A DNA stretch of 43,176 bases from Ideonella sp. A 288 (lineage in GTDB: Bacteria > Pseudomonadota > Gammaproteobacteria > Burkholderiales > Burkholderiaceae_C). The notes under the pieces were generated by a model. That model saw only the letters and a list, made by a program, of their open reading frames with translations, was not told the DNA's origin and searched no databases. Shown here piece after piece: positions 1 through 10,161 of this stretch. How positions within the stretch are numbered: position 1 is the first letter of the stretch; the number at the start of each line of letters is the position of its first letter. Both the position numbers and the translations under genes were made by a program. The stretch covers positions 1-43,176 of the forward strand of contig NZ_MWLO01000091.1 in NCBI RefSeq assembly GCF_002198735.1, given 5' to 3'.

Positions 1-151
1 TGGGAAGTCGGCGCGCAGCGCCGACCGCCGGAGGTCGCGTGCTGCGGCCTGCCCGTCCGCGGCTTTGCCGCCTCAGCGCCGAAACGTCACAACACGGTCC
101 AGCCCCAACTTCACGCAGAACGTCCGCTACGAGCCACAACCCGACCGCTCT

Positions 152-739
152 TCAGCGCACCTCGAAGCCCTTCACCATCGCGGTGAACCCGGCGCGGTGC
201 TGGGCGATGGTGGCCTGGTCGCCGTGCAACTGCACGGTGAGGTTGCCGTCGGGGGTTTCGATCACCGCGGCCAGCATCGTCTGGTTCGGCTTGGCGGCGC
301 CGATCGGGCCCATGCCGACGCCGCGTGCGTAGCTGCCGTTCAGCTCGACCACCGTGACAGGAATGCCCTTCACGTTGAGCGACTCGGTCTTCGGCTGCAC
401 CGGCCGGCCGTCGACCGGCAGGAACTGCGACACCCAGCGGTCGATGTTCGCGGCCACCGGGCCGCCCTGGCCCTTGCCGAAATAGAAGACGACCGCCTCG
501 CCGTCGCTGCCGCCACCCTCGCCGGGCACCCGGTACTGGGCGGCGCGGAAGCTGCTGGACGGCTGCAGCGACTGCCAGCTGCGCGGCACCGGCGCCGCAT
601 AGCGCAGGAACGCGAAGCGCCCCGGCTCCTGCAGCCCGGGCACGGCGGCGCCGCTGCCCGCCACGGGCTGGGCGTGCGCCGGCGCGCCCAGTGTCAGGAC
701 CACGGCGCATGCGGCCGCTGCCAGGGAAAGTCTCGTCAT
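152..739 (-). CDS. Secreted hypothetical protein
   Basis: A 195-residue protein that I do not recognise. It begins with a clear signal peptide: Arg at residue 3, an Ala/Val/Leu core, and a probable cleavage at AHA-QP. The mature part contains aromatic and Gly-rich stretches (FYFGKGQGG) and reads as a small soluble periplasmic domain. A longer start at 820 is open, but the signal peptide fits the ATG at 739. No strong Shine-Dalgarno sequence is seen there. It lies 61 bp downstream of the TyrR-like regulator on the same strand and could be co-transcribed with it. Function unknown; confidence is in the gene being real and secreted. Confidence 0.7.
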   Translation of the reverse strand: MTRLSLAAAACAVVLTLGAPAHAQPVAGSGAAVPGLQEPGRFAFLRYAAPVPRSWQSLQPSSSFRAAQYRVPGEGGGSDGEAVVFYFGKGQGGPVAANIDRWVSQFLPVDGRPVQPKTESLNVKGIPVTVVELNGSYARGVGMGPIGAAKPNQTMLAAVIETPDGNLTVQLHGDQATIAQHRAGFTAMVKGFEVR

Positions 740-800
740 CGAAGGCTCTGCGAAAGGAGAAGGATTCCCGCACGGTACCGCAGCACGCCGCCACACCGTG

Positions 801-2336
<1,536 letters not shown>

Positions 2337-2388
2337 GCCATGCCCTGTCGCGAAATCGTTCCATCGTATCGATTTGCAGACGGCGCGC

Positions 2389-2409
2389 GCAAGTCCTTGT
2401 CGGGACTGG
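2389..2409. promoter_or_regulatory. Candidate operator, CAAG-N2-CTTG
   Basis: A short dyad, CAAG-TC-CTTG at 2390-2399, overlaps a second dyad, AGTCC(2392-2396)-N6-GGACT(2403-2407). It lies about 120 bp upstream of the dadA -24/-12 promoter, a usual distance for an enhancer-binding protein. The 11-bp word GCAAGYCCTTG recurs at 2486-2496. It does not match the E. coli TyrR box (TGTAAA-N6-TTTACA), so assigning it to the TyrR-like regulator is inference. Confidence 0.35.
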
Positions 2410-2486
2410 CGTTTCTCGATGCCCCTGGCGTGTGAGGGCGCCGCCTGTATCGAAGCGCAGACAGCGCGCCCGCCTCGCCGCGCGTG

Positions 2487-2509
2487 CAAGCCCTTGATTC
2501 ACAAGGGCT
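2487..2509. promoter_or_regulatory. Inverted repeat upstream of dadA promoter
   Basis: A perfect 8-bp inverted repeat, AGCCCTTG-ATTCA-CAAGGGCT (2489-2509), is overlapped at its left edge by the CAAG-CC-CTTG word also found at 2390. It ends 9 bp before the sigma-54 -24 element. That is too close for a classical remote enhancer but plausible for repression or fine tuning. Confidence 0.4.
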
Positions 2510-2517
2510 GGGCAGCC

Positions 2518-2533
2518 TGGCACGGCCATTGCG
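2518..2533 (+). promoter_or_regulatory. Sigma-54 (-24/-12) promoter of dadA
   Basis: TGGCACG-N4-TTGCG, with the invariant GG (2519-2520) and GC (2531-2532) separated by exactly 10 bp. This is close to the RpoN consensus. Transcription would start near 2544, leaving a leader of about 64 nt before the dadA ATG. The divergent gene encodes a GAFTGA-containing activator, which supports the call. Confidence 0.85.
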
Positions 2534-2607
2534 TTGCCTGTCGGTCCCGCCCGCTCCCGACGCCCCGCCGCCGGGCGTGGCGGGGCACCCCTTTCAGGAG
2601 AGTCAAC

Positions 2608-3861
2608 ATGCGCGTGCTCGTGCTCGGCAGTGGTGTGATCGGTACCTCGGTGGCGTACTACCTGGCGCGCGCGGGCCACGAGGTGGAGGTGGTGGACCGC
2701 CAGCCCGGCCCCGGCCTCGAGACCAGCTACGCCAATGCCGGCGAGGTGTCGCCGGGCTACTCGGCGCCCTGGGCCGGCCCCGGCGTGCCGATCAAGGCCA
2801 TCCAGTGGCTGCTGATGCACCACAGCCCGCTGGTCATCAAGCCCATGCTCGACCCCGCGATGTGGCGCTGGGGCCTGTCGATGCTGCGCAACTGCACCGA
2901 GGCGCGCTACCGCCTCAACAAGGGGCGCATGGTGCGCCTGGCCGAGTACAGCCGCGACTGCCTGAAGACGCTGCGCAGCGAGACCGGCATCGGCTACGAC
3001 GAGCGCAGCCAGGGCACGCTGCAGCTCTTCCGCACCCAGAAGCAGCTCGACGGCACCGCCAAGGACATCGCCATCCTGAAGGAGTACGGCGTGCCCTACC
3101 AGGTGCTCGACCGCGCCGGTTACCTGCAGTACGAGCCCGCGCTGGCCGAGGTGCAGCACAAGTTCGTCGGTGCGCTGCGCCTGCCCGGCGACGAGACCGG
3201 CGACTGCTACAAGTTCACCAACGAACTGGCCGACATGGCCCGCGCGCTGGGCGTGAAGTTCCACTTCGGCGTCGACATCCAGGCGGTCGAGCAAACCGGC
3301 GGTGCCATCACCGGCGTGCGCACCGCCACCGGCCTGCTGCAGGCCGACCGCTACGTGCTGGCGCTGGGCAGCTATTCCACCCGCATGCTGGCGCCGCTGG
3401 GCCTGCGCATCCCGGTGTACCCGGTGAAGGGTTTCTCGATCACGGTGCCCATCACCGACGCTCGCCATGCGCCCGAATCCACCATCATGGACGAGACGCA
3501 CAAGGTGGCCGTCACCCGGCTGGGCGACCGCATCCGCGTCGGCGGCACCGCGCAGCTGTCGGGTTTCGACCTCGAACTCAACGACAACCGCCGCCGCACG
3601 CTGGAGTTCGTCGTCGGCGACCTGTTCCCCAAGGGCGGCGACGTGGCCAAGGCCGAGTTCTGGACCGGCCTGCGCCCGATGACGCCCGACGGCACGCCCA
3701 TCGTCGGCGGCACGCCGATCGACAAGCTGTTCCTGGCCACCGGCCACGGCACGCTGGGCTGGACCATGGCCGCCGGCACCGGCCGCGTGATGGCCGACCT
3801 GATCAGCGGCCGCCAGCCCGAGATCAGCCTGGACGGGCTGACCGTCGCGCGCTACTCGTAG
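2608..3861 (+). CDS. dadA: D-amino acid dehydrogenase small subunit
   Basis: A 417-residue FAD enzyme that oxidises D-alanine and other D-amino acids to 2-oxo acids, passing electrons to the membrane quinone pool. The N-terminus carries the dinucleotide-binding motif [19 protein letters not shown] (residues 4-22), then the family-typical [19 protein letters not shown]. The C-terminus has the FAD-contact block [17 protein letters not shown] and a [15 protein letters not shown] stretch. Length is near that of E. coli DadA (432). The start is fixed by CAGGAG at 2595-2600. It is first in an operon with an alanine symporter and racemase, 116 bp before the symporter, and is expressed from the sigma-54 promoter. 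Confidence 0.95.
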   Translation: MRVLVLGSGVIGTSVAYYLARAGHEVEVVDRQPGPGLETSYANAGEVSPGYSAPWAGPGVPIKAIQWLLMHHSPLVIKPMLDPAMWRWGLSMLRNCTEARYRLNKGRMVRLAEYSRDCLKTLRSETGIGYDERSQGTLQLFRTQKQLDGTAKDIAILKEYGVPYQVLDRAGYLQYEPALAEVQHKFVGALRLPGDETGDCYKFTNELADMARALGVKFHFGVDIQAVEQTGGAITGVRTATGLLQADRYVLALGSYSTRMLAPLGLRIPVYPVKGFSITVPITDARHAPESTIMDETHKVAVTRLGDRIRVGGTAQLSGFDLELNDNRRRTLEFVVGDLFPKGGDVAKAEFWTGLRPMTPDGTPIVGGTPIDKLFLATGHGTLGWTMAAGTGRVMADLISGRQPEISLDGLTVARYS

Positions 3862-3977
3862 CGTTCTACCACCCAAACAACGCGCCCCAACGGCGCACGG
3901 GCGGCCTGCCCGGGGCACTCGCTTTGCCCGAACGGTTTCCCTTCCCGCGTTCTTCCCACACTTCCAAGGAGACAACC

Positions 3978-5375
3978 ATGGACACACTCACCGCGATCGT
4001 CACGGCGATCAACGACTTCGTCTGGGGCCCGCCGATGCTGGTGCTCATCCTCGGCACCGGCCTGTTCCTGCAGGTGCGCCTGAAGTTCATGCCGCTGTGG
4101 CGCATCGGCACGGGCTTCCGCATGGTCTGGAAGGGCCGCACGCCCGAGGCCGGCGCCAAGGGCGAGATCAGCCCCTACGCGGCGCTGATGACGGCGCTGG
4201 CCGCCACCGTGGGCACCGGCAACATCGCCGGCGTGGCCACGGCCATCGCCATCGGCGGGCCGGGTGCCTTGTTCTGGATGTGGATGACCGCGCTGGTGGG
4301 CATGGCCACCAAGTACGCCGAGGTGCTGCTGGCGGTGCACTTCCGCGAGACCGACGACCACGGTGAACAGATGGGCGGGCCGATGTTCGCCATCAAGAAC
4401 GGCCTCGGCCGCCGCTGGGCCTGGCTGGGCGCGGCCTTCGCGCTGTTCGGCGGGCTGGCCGGCTTCGGCATCGGCAACATGGTGCAGTCCAACAGCATCG
4501 CCGAGGTGATGCAGGCCAGCTTCGGCATCTCGCCCTGGGTGTCGGGCGTGGTGATGATGGTGATGACCGGCTTCGTGCTGCTGGGCGGCGTCAAGCGCAT
4601 CGGCGCCGTCGCCGAGAAGCTGGTGCCGGCGATGTGCATCGGCTACGTGGGCGCGGCGCTGGTGGTGCTGGGCCTGTACGCCGACCAGATCCCGACCGCG
4701 TTCGGACTGATCTTCCACCACGCCTTCAGCCCGCTGGCGGCCACCGGCGGCTTTGCCGGCGCCACGATCATGCTGGCCATGCGCTACGGCGTGGCCCGCG
4801 GCATATTCAGCAACGAGGCGGGCCTGGGCACCGCCGGCATCGCGCAGGCCGCCGGCCAGACCAAGCACGCCGCCGAGTCGGGCCTGATCGGCATGATGGG
4901 CACCTTCATCGACACCATCGTCGTCTGCACGATGACCGGCCTGGTGCTCATCGTCACCGGCGTGTGGAGCAGCGGCCTGAAGGGCGCGGCGCTCAGCTCC
5001 AGCGCCTTCGCCACCGCCTTCCCGGGTGTGGGCCAGTACTTCCTGGCCGTCGCGCTGGCGGTGTTCGCCTTCACCACCATCCTGGGCTGGGCCTACTACG
5101 GCGAGAAGTGCTGGGAATACCTGATCGGCAGCTCGAAGATGGAAGTGCCCTACCGCGCGCTGTGGACGCTGTTCGTGCTGGTCGGCGCGGTCACGCACCT
5201 CGACTTCGTCTGGCTGGTGTCCGACACGCTGAACGCCTTCATGGCCTTCCCCAACCTGGTGTCGCTGCTGCTGCTGTCGCCGGTGGTGGTCCAGGTGACG
5301 AAGGACTACTTCGACCGCCGGGCGGCCGCCCCGGCCACGCCGGTCGACACGCACCGCCTGGCCGGCCGGCTGTGA
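3978..5375 (+). CDS. Sodium:alanine symporter (AGCS family)
   Basis: A 465-residue polytopic inner-membrane protein of the alanine/glycine:cation symporter family. The N-terminal FVWGPPMLVLILGTGLF, the GTGNIAGVATAIAIGGPGA motif and the NEAGLGTAGIAQAAGQTKH motif are family hallmarks. The start is supported by AAGGAG at 3966-3971. The 116-bp gap after dadA holds small GC hairpins (such as CGGGC-N5-GCCCG), possibly for mRNA processing. The stop codon overlaps the racemase start (TGATG), so the two are translationally coupled. Its place between dehydrogenase and racemase indicates uptake of D- or L-alanine for catabolism. Confidence 0.93.
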   Translation: MDTLTAIVTAINDFVWGPPMLVLILGTGLFLQVRLKFMPLWRIGTGFRMVWKGRTPEAGAKGEISPYAALMTALAATVGTGNIAGVATAIAIGGPGALFWMWMTALVGMATKYAEVLLAVHFRETDDHGEQMGGPMFAIKNGLGRRWAWLGAAFALFGGLAGFGIGNMVQSNSIAEVMQASFGISPWVSGVVMMVMTGFVLLGGVKRIGAVAEKLVPAMCIGYVGAALVVLGLYADQIPTAFGLIFHHAFSPLAATGGFAGATIMLAMRYGVARGIFSNEAGLGTAGIAQAAGQTKHAAESGLIGMMGTFIDTIVVCTMTGLVLIVTGVWSSGLKGAALSSSAFATAFPGVGQYFLAVALAVFAFTTILGWAYYGEKCWEYLIGSSKMEVPYRALWTLFVLVGAVTHLDFVWLVSDTLNAFMAFPNLVSLLLLSPVVVQVTKDYFDRRAAAPATPVDTHRLAGRL

Positions 5376-6544
5376 TGGGCGCGCGCTCTGCCCACGGCGC
5401 GGGCGCCGTGCTGACGATCGACCTGGCGGCCATCGCCGCCAACTGGCGGCTGCTGAAGGCGCGCGTCGGCCGCGCCGACTGCGCCGCGGTGCTCAAGGCC
5501 GACGCCTACGGGCTGGGCGCGTCGCGCGTCGGCCCGGCGCTGGCTGCGGCCGGCTGCCGACACTTCTTCGTGGCGCACATCGACGAGGCCCTCGCGCTGC
5601 GGCCGCACCTGCCGGCGCAGGCCACCGTGGCCGTGCTGCACGGCGTGCCGCCCGGCGCCGAGGCCGACGCCGCGGCGGCGGGCCTGGTGCCGGTGCTCAA
5701 CAGCCGGCCGCAAGTCGACGCCTGGCGCGCCCAGGCGGCGCGGCGGGGCCGGCGACTGCCGGCCATCCTGCAGGTGGACACCGGCATGTCGCGGCTGGGC
5801 CTGTCGCCGGTGGAGGTGGAGGCGCTGGCGGCCGACCCCCAGGCCCTCGACGGCATCGACCTGGTGCTGGTGATGAGCCACCTGGCCTGCGCCGACGAGC
5901 CGGCCCACCCGGCCAACGCGGCGCAGCGCGAGCGCTTCGCCGCGGCGCGGCGGCGGCTGCCGGCGGCACCCGCGAGCCTGGCCAACTCGTCGGGCATCTT
6001 CCTGGGCGCCGACTGGCACTTCGACCTGGCCCGCCCCGGCGCGGCGCTGTACGGCGTGGCGCCGGTGCCCGGGGCGGCCAACCCGATGCGGCCGGTGGTG
6101 CGCCTGCAGGCCAAGGTGATCCAGACCCGCGCCATCGACGCCGGCACGCCGGTGGGCTACGGCTTCGGCTGGTGCGCCCCGGCCGCCACGCGCATCGCCA
6201 CCGTGTCGGTGGGCTATGCCGACGGCTGGCTGCGCAGCCTCAGCGATCGCGGCACCGCCTGGTTCGACGGCGTCGAGCTGCCGCTGGTGGGCCGGGTGTC
6301 GATGGACACGGCCACCTTCGACGTGGGTGCCCTGCCGGACGGAGCACTGCCACCGGGCACATTGGTGGACCTGATCGACGCGCGGCACGGCGTGGACGCG
6401 GTGGCCGCGCAGGCCGGCACCATCGGCTACGAGGTGCTCACAAGCCTGGGCAGCCGCTACGCGCGGCACTACCTGGGTGGGGACGAACTGGGTGGCATCC
6501 AGACCGCCCCAGCGCGCGATGGCGTCCCCGCCGCCATGGCCTGA
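5375..6544 (+). CDS. alr: Alanine racemase, catabolic type
   Basis: A 389-residue fold-type III PLP enzyme that interconverts L- and D-alanine. The PLP lysine is K41 in AVLKADAYGLG, and the catalytic tyrosine lies in SVGYADGW. GRVSMD and the C-terminal SRYARHY are also family-typical. The role is catabolic (DadX-like): L-alanine taken up by the preceding symporter is converted to D-alanine for DadA. ATG at 5375 shares its A with the symporter stop. The C-terminus has a tail of about 20 residues rich in Gly/Ala. No clear terminator follows, although a GC palindrome (GCGCCGCGCGGCGC) lies just after the stop. Confidence 0.95.
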   Translation: MGARSAHGAGAVLTIDLAAIAANWRLLKARVGRADCAAVLKADAYGLGASRVGPALAAAGCRHFFVAHIDEALALRPHLPAQATVAVLHGVPPGAEADAAAAGLVPVLNSRPQVDAWRAQAARRGRRLPAILQVDTGMSRLGLSPVEVEALAADPQALDGIDLVLVMSHLACADEPAHPANAAQRERFAAARRRLPAAPASLANSSGIFLGADWHFDLARPGAALYGVAPVPGAANPMRPVVRLQAKVIQTRAIDAGTPVGYGFGWCAPAATRIATVSVGYADGWLRSLSDRGTAWFDGVELPLVGRVSMDTATFDVGALPDGALPPGTLVDLIDARHGVDAVAAQAGTIGYEVLTSLGSRYARHYLGGDELGGIQTAPARDGVPAAMA

Positions 6545-6608
6545 GGCCCCGCGCCGCGCCGCGCGGCGCTCGGCCCCGGCGCCCGCGAATCGGGTCGCAT
6601 GGGGCCCT

Positions 6609-6636
6609 CTTGAAAGCCGCGGAACCCGCCTCTAGA
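6609..6636 (+). promoter_or_regulatory. Sigma-32-like heat-shock promoter
   Basis: CTTGAAA at 6609-6615 is an exact sigma-32 -35 element. After 13 bp, CCTCTAGA (6629-6636) is a fair -10 in the place of CCCCATNT. It sits about 65 bp ahead of the first of three small heat-shock genes, which makes the assignment likely. Confidence 0.6.
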
Positions 6637-6701
6637 TTCGGTGGTGCCAGGGCGCTGCGCCGCTGTTGGCGCGGTGCCTGCCACCCCAGGAGGTCCAGAC
6701 C

Positions 6702-7139
6702 ATGTATCGCAGCCTGTTCCCCCGCGATCTGTTCGCGGAAGTGGATCGCCTGCAGCGTGAGCTGCAGCAATCCTTCGACACCGTCTCGCCCAGCATCCGC
6801 GGCTTTGCCCGTGGCTACCCGGCGCTCAACGTCGGCCACACGCCGACCTCGGTGGAGGTGTACGCCTTCGTGCCGGGCATCGACCCGGCGCGCGTGGAGG
6901 TGCACCTGGACCGCGGCGTGCTCACCCTCGAAGGGCAGCGCGAGCCGGCCACCGGCCCCGACGACGGCAAGACCACGGCGCACCTGGCCGAGCGCTTCGA
7001 CGGCCATTTCCGCCGCGTCGTCAGCCTGCCCGACGACATCGACCCCGAAGCCGTCCGGGCCGACTACCGCGACGGCGTGCTGCACGTCAGCGTGCAGCGC
7101 CGCCAATCGGCGCAGCCGCGCCGCATCGAAGTGCAATGA
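6702..7139 (+). CDS. Small heat shock protein (Hsp20) 1
   Basis: A 145-residue ATP-independent holdase chaperone. The N-terminal arm (MYRSLFPRDLFAEVDRLQRE) is followed by an alpha-crystallin domain from about residue 45 (VEVYAFVPGIDPARVEVHL) to the YRDGVLHV strand near the end. The tail is QPRRIEVQ, containing an I-x-V anchor. The start is set by CAGGAGG at 6687-6693. It is first of three tandem hsp20 genes, with an 18-bp gap to the next, behind a sigma-32-like promoter. Confidence 0.92.
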   Translation: MYRSLFPRDLFAEVDRLQRELQQSFDTVSPSIRGFARGYPALNVGHTPTSVEVYAFVPGIDPARVEVHLDRGVLTLEGQREPATGPDDGKTTAHLAERFDGHFRRVVSLPDDIDPEAVRADYRDGVLHVSVQRRQSAQPRRIEVQ

Positions 7140-7157
7140 ACCCGAGGAGATGACGCC

Positions 7158-7550
7158 ATGACCAGCCAAGCCGTCACCCAGACCGGTCGACCCGACGCGC
7201 GCGACGACGCTCGCCCCGAACCGGCCCTGCTGCCCCCGGTGGACGTGATCGAAGATGCCACCGGCATCACCCTGTACGCCGACCTGCCCGGCGTGCCGCG
7301 CGACCGACTGAACGTGCGCGTGGAGAGCGACACCCTGCTCATCGACGCCGACATGGTGCTGAGCGCGCCGCCCGACATGCAGCCCAGCCACGCCGAGGTG
7401 CAGCGCACGCACTACCGCCGCGCCTTCACGCTGAGCCGCGAGCTCGACCCCGACCAGGTGCGGGCCGAACTGGCCCAGGGCGTGTTGCGCGTGCGCATCC
7501 CCAAAGCCCGCCACGCCCAGCCGCGGCGCATCGAGGTGCAGGCCGGCTGA
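7158..7550 (+). CDS. Small heat shock protein (Hsp20) 2
   Basis: A 130-residue Hsp20. The crystallin domain runs from about residue 28 (DVIEDATGITLYADLPGVP) to AQGVLRVRIPKA. Its last residues, AQPRRIEVQ, repeat those of the preceding Hsp20, pointing to local duplication or to co-assembly through the same C-terminal anchor. The N-terminal arm is different and rich in Asp/Pro/Arg. GAGGAG lies upstream of the ATG. It probably forms mixed oligomers with its neighbours. Confidence 0.9.
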   Translation: MTSQAVTQTGRPDARDDARPEPALLPPVDVIEDATGITLYADLPGVPRDRLNVRVESDTLLIDADMVLSAPPDMQPSHAEVQRTHYRRAFTLSRELDPDQVRAELAQGVLRVRIPKARHAQPRRIEVQAG

Positions 7551-7589
7551 GGCCCGCGCCGCCGCACGACAACCGCGAGGAGAGCGACC

Positions 7590-8096
7590 ATGAAACTCGA
7601 CGACATCCGCCAGGGCGTCGGCGCGCTGTGGGATTCGGTGGCCGAGGGCTGGGACCGCCTGCGCCAGACCACCGCCGGGGCGCTGACGCGCTACCGGCCC
7701 GCCAACCAGGCCGGCCTGCCCCGGCCCGACGAGGTGGACGATGCCAGCTACGTGCCCAGCGCCAGCTGGGCCATGCTGGGCGGCGACGTGTTCGAGGACG
7801 ACAAGCGCATCGTCGTGCGCCTGGAGGCCCCGGGCATGGCCAAGGGCGACTTCGACATCCAGGTGCTGGGCGACGCGCTGGTGGTGCGCGGCGAGAAGCG
7901 CTTCGAGCGCGAGAGCACCGCCGGCCGCTGGCGCGTGCTGCAGTGCGCCTACGGCAGCTTCCTGCGCACCGTGCCGCTGCCCGCGCCGGTGAAGGAGGAC
8001 GAGTCGCGCGCCACCTACCGCCAGGGCGTGCTGAAGGTGGAGCTGGTGAAGCAGAAGCCGGGCAAGCCCAGCGTCACGCAGATCACCGTGCATTGA
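7590..8096 (+). CDS. Small heat shock protein (Hsp20) 3
   Basis: A 168-residue Hsp20-family protein, third in the operon, with GAGGAG upstream and a 39-bp gap. The N-terminal arm of about 60 residues is longer than in the other two and begins with an amphipathic segment (IRQGVGALWDSVAEGWDRL). The crystallin domain follows (DDKRIVVRLEAPGMAKGDFDI to YRQGVLKVEL). It lacks the shared QPRRIEVQ tail and has no clear I-x-I/V anchor, so its oligomer assembly probably differs. Confidence 0.88.
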   Translation: MKLDDIRQGVGALWDSVAEGWDRLRQTTAGALTRYRPANQAGLPRPDEVDDASYVPSASWAMLGGDVFEDDKRIVVRLEAPGMAKGDFDIQVLGDALVVRGEKRFERESTAGRWRVLQCAYGSFLRTVPLPAPVKEDESRATYRQGVLKVELVKQKPGKPSVTQITVH

Positions 8097-8100
8097 GCGG

Positions 8101-8131
8101 GGCGGGCGGGCCGGTGGCCGGCCCGCCCGCC
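8101..8131 (+). terminator. Strong GC hairpin after hsp20 operon
   Basis: A perfect 14-bp inverted repeat with a 3-nt loop (arms 8101-8114 and 8118-8131) starts 5 bp after the third hsp20 stop. There is no T-tract, as is common in such GC-rich genomes. It probably acts as a transcription stop or 3' mRNA stabiliser. Confidence 0.65.
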
Positions 8132-8444
8132 GCACGGCCCTCGCCGGCCTCGCGGCGATCGAGAGGGTGCGCGCGGGAGGTGCGCCGCCCATGTCGGACG
8201 CTTCCGCTGCCACGACGCCGACGCCGCCAGCGCTCTGGCCGCAGGCGGCCCGGTGGTCCCGGAGCGACCCATCCCCAGGCAGGTCGTTGCCACGGCTTCG
8301 CGCCGACCTTACATTCCCCACTCAAGCGCCGCCGCGGCATGTCAGTCCGCAGGGGTCCAACTGCCACGGGAAGCGTCGCGCGCACTGGGTCTGAGCGCCG
8401 GCGCGCCAGATGAACGTCATTGGTTCGGCCTCAGGAATCTCCAC
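8132..8444. other. Non-coding gap, nothing recognised
   Basis: About 310 bp between the hsp20 hairpin and the Tat-type cupin gene. Open frames cross it, but their composition looks non-coding and none has a convincing start. No tRNA, repeat or clear promoter was found. A CAGGAA at 8432-8437 serves the next gene. Confidence 0.5.
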
Positions 8445-9197
8445 ATGCCGGTCAGTCGTCGAAGTCTCCTTCGGAACTGCGCGTCCTTCCCGGTCTACGC
8501 ATTGGTCGCCGAGCTCGCGCGTGCCGCACCAAGGACGCAGGCCGTGCCCGCACGCCGTTGGTTGTCGTTGCAGAGCGAACTTGCACGCGCACTTGCCGGC
8601 GGAAAGATCAGCCCAGCCGACTGGCACCAGCAGGTCAACGAGCTGTCGAAGGACGTCGATCTCGAGTCTCTCGCCCACGAATTGAGGCGCGCCAGGATCA
8701 AGGACGCGGGAGCGCCGTTCGGGCACGACCCCCAGAAGCGGTTCGTGACGATCCTGGGAGAAGACGACGCACCGGTCAGGCTCGGCTATGGCCTCGCACT
8801 GTTCGACTTTGGGCCGGAGAGCGTGATCACGCCCCATGCGCACCGGTACATGGCCAGTGCGCACATGGTCATCGACGGCCGCGTGAGGGTTCGAACCTTC
8901 GACCGGGTCAAGGACGAAGAGAACTTTCTCATCCTTCGACCGACGCAAGATACCCTGGCCGAACCCGGCCATTCCGCCGCCATGACCTCATCGACTGACA
9001 ACGTCCACTGGTTTGCGCCCAGATCCAGCCGCGCAATGACCATTGACGTGATCATCGACGGGCTCGACCGGGGCAAAGATCGCTACCTGATCGAGCCCGT
9101 CGATCCGCTGCGCGGAAGCCAGCTCTCGGACGGCACCATCCGAGCCCCCCTCATCTCGTTCGAACGGTCGATGGAGCTCTACCGTGCCAGCAGCTGA
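8445..9197 (+). CDS. Tat-exported cupin-domain protein
   Basis: A 250-residue protein with a likely twin-arginine signal (SRRSLLRN, then a hydrophobic stretch ending near ELARAAP). A helical region (about 35-85) precedes a cupin-like beta-barrel whose metal-ligand block is PHAHRYMASAHMVIDGRVRV, giving several candidate His ligands. A Tat signal fits a cofactor loaded in the cytoplasm. The enzyme activity is not recognised. ATG 8445 was chosen because it places the RR motif at the N-terminus; the frame is open to 8253. The gene is visibly less GC-rich than its neighbours, hinting at separate acquisition. Confidence 0.7.
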   Translation: MPVSRRSLLRNCASFPVYALVAELARAAPRTQAVPARRWLSLQSELARALAGGKISPADWHQQVNELSKDVDLESLAHELRRARIKDAGAPFGHDPQKRFVTILGEDDAPVRLGYGLALFDFGPESVITPHAHRYMASAHMVIDGRVRVRTFDRVKDEENFLILRPTQDTLAEPGHSAAMTSSTDNVHWFAPRSSRAMTIDVIIDGLDRGKDRYLIEPVDPLRGSQLSDGTIRAPLISFERSMELYRASS

Positions 9198-9513
9198 GGC
9201 CTGACCGCAGGGGCATCCCCTATCGCCGGGTGAAACCTCTTCCCGCCGGATCGCCGCGCCTTTCGATGCGGAGTTCACCAACGCAGCGTGACGCCATGCG
9301 GTTCGCTGGGATGACGCACCCACACGCTGCAATCAGTGCTGCGCCGCCCTTGGCCCGGGCGACGGCGTCGCCGGCAAGGCACTTGGCCCGCACGGCACTC
9401 AGGCTTAGCATCGGCCTCGCGCGCCAGGCACGATCCCGGCGCACGCACCGACGGTGCCAACGTGGGTCAAGACACACCACGGCCCACGGCCGCCCGCCAC
9501 GCTGGGAGACCCC
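9198..9513. other. Intergenic region with promoter-like site
   Basis: 316 bp between the cupin gene and the RibD_C gene. The only feature seen is a sigma-70-like pair at 9383-9411, listed separately. No gene, repeat or attC-like site was recognised. Confidence 0.5.
9383..9411 (+). promoter_or_regulatory. Candidate sigma-70 promoter
   Basis: TTGGCC (9383-9388), 17-bp spacer, TAGCAT (9406-9411), about 100 bp ahead of the RibD_C gene. The same TTGGC-N17-TA layout precedes two other genes in this region. Confidence 0.4.
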
Positions 9514-10161
9514 ATGTCCAAGCTTCGCGTAGAGAGTTTCACCATCTCGCTGGATGGCTTCGGCGCCGGCCCGGGTCAAGACCTGGCCAATCCACTCGGC
9601 GTGGGCGGAACCGCGCTGCATGGCTGGGCGCTCTCGACGCGCACGTTTCAGAAGCACCTGTTCGGGGCCGATGGCGGACAAGACGGCATCGACGACGATT
9701 TCGCGGCACGGGGGTTCCGGAACATGGGGGCCTGGATCCTGGGAAGGAACATGTTCGGTCCCATCCGCGGGCCTTGGCCAGACGAAAGCTGGCGAGGTTG
9801 GTGGGGCGACAACCCGGTGTATCACGTCCCGGTCTACGTGCTGACGCACCATGCGCGCGCACCGCTGGTGACGGAGGGCGGAACGACGTTCCATTTCGTC
9901 ACGGAAGGCCCGGTCGTCGCGCTCGAGCGCGCGCGCGAAGCGGCCAAGGGCAGGGACGTGCGGCTGGGTGGCGGCGTGAACGTCATCCAGCAGTACCTTC
10001 GGCAGCGCCTGATCGACGAGATGCACATCGCCATCGCGCCGGTGCTGCTTGGCGCGGGTGAGCGACTGTTCGACGGGGTCGATCTCCGTGCCTTGGGGTA
10101 TGCCTGCACGACGCACGTGGCGACGGCGCAGGCGACCCACATCGTGCTGTCGCGGCAATGA
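9514..10161 (+). CDS. Dihydrofolate reductase / RibD_C family protein
   Basis: A 215-residue cytoplasmic protein of the DHFR/RibD C-terminal fold. The N-terminal strand has the typical SLDGFGAGPGQ, and the C-terminal half has LGGGVNVIQQYLRQRLIDEMHIAIAPVLLGAGERLF, the characteristic end of RibD_C proteins. Members are probably NADPH-dependent reductases; substrates of these stand-alone proteins are unknown. ATG 9514 follows GGGAGA at 9504-9509. The gene stands alone. Confidence 0.82.
   Translation: MSKLRVESFTISLDGFGAGPGQDLANPLGVGGTALHGWALSTRTFQKHLFGADGGQDGIDDDFAARGFRNMGAWILGRNMFGPIRGPWPDESWRGWWGDNPVYHVPVYVLTHHARAPLVTEGGTTFHFVTEGPVVALERAREAAKGRDVRLGGGVNVIQQYLRQRLIDEMHIAIAPVLLGAGERLFDGVDLRALGYACTTHVATAQATHIVLSRQ

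Noticed and set aside
1-151. A gene at the left edge of the window
   Set aside because: The frame there has no recognisable protein, and the stretch looks like plain intergenic DNA downstream of the secreted protein gene.
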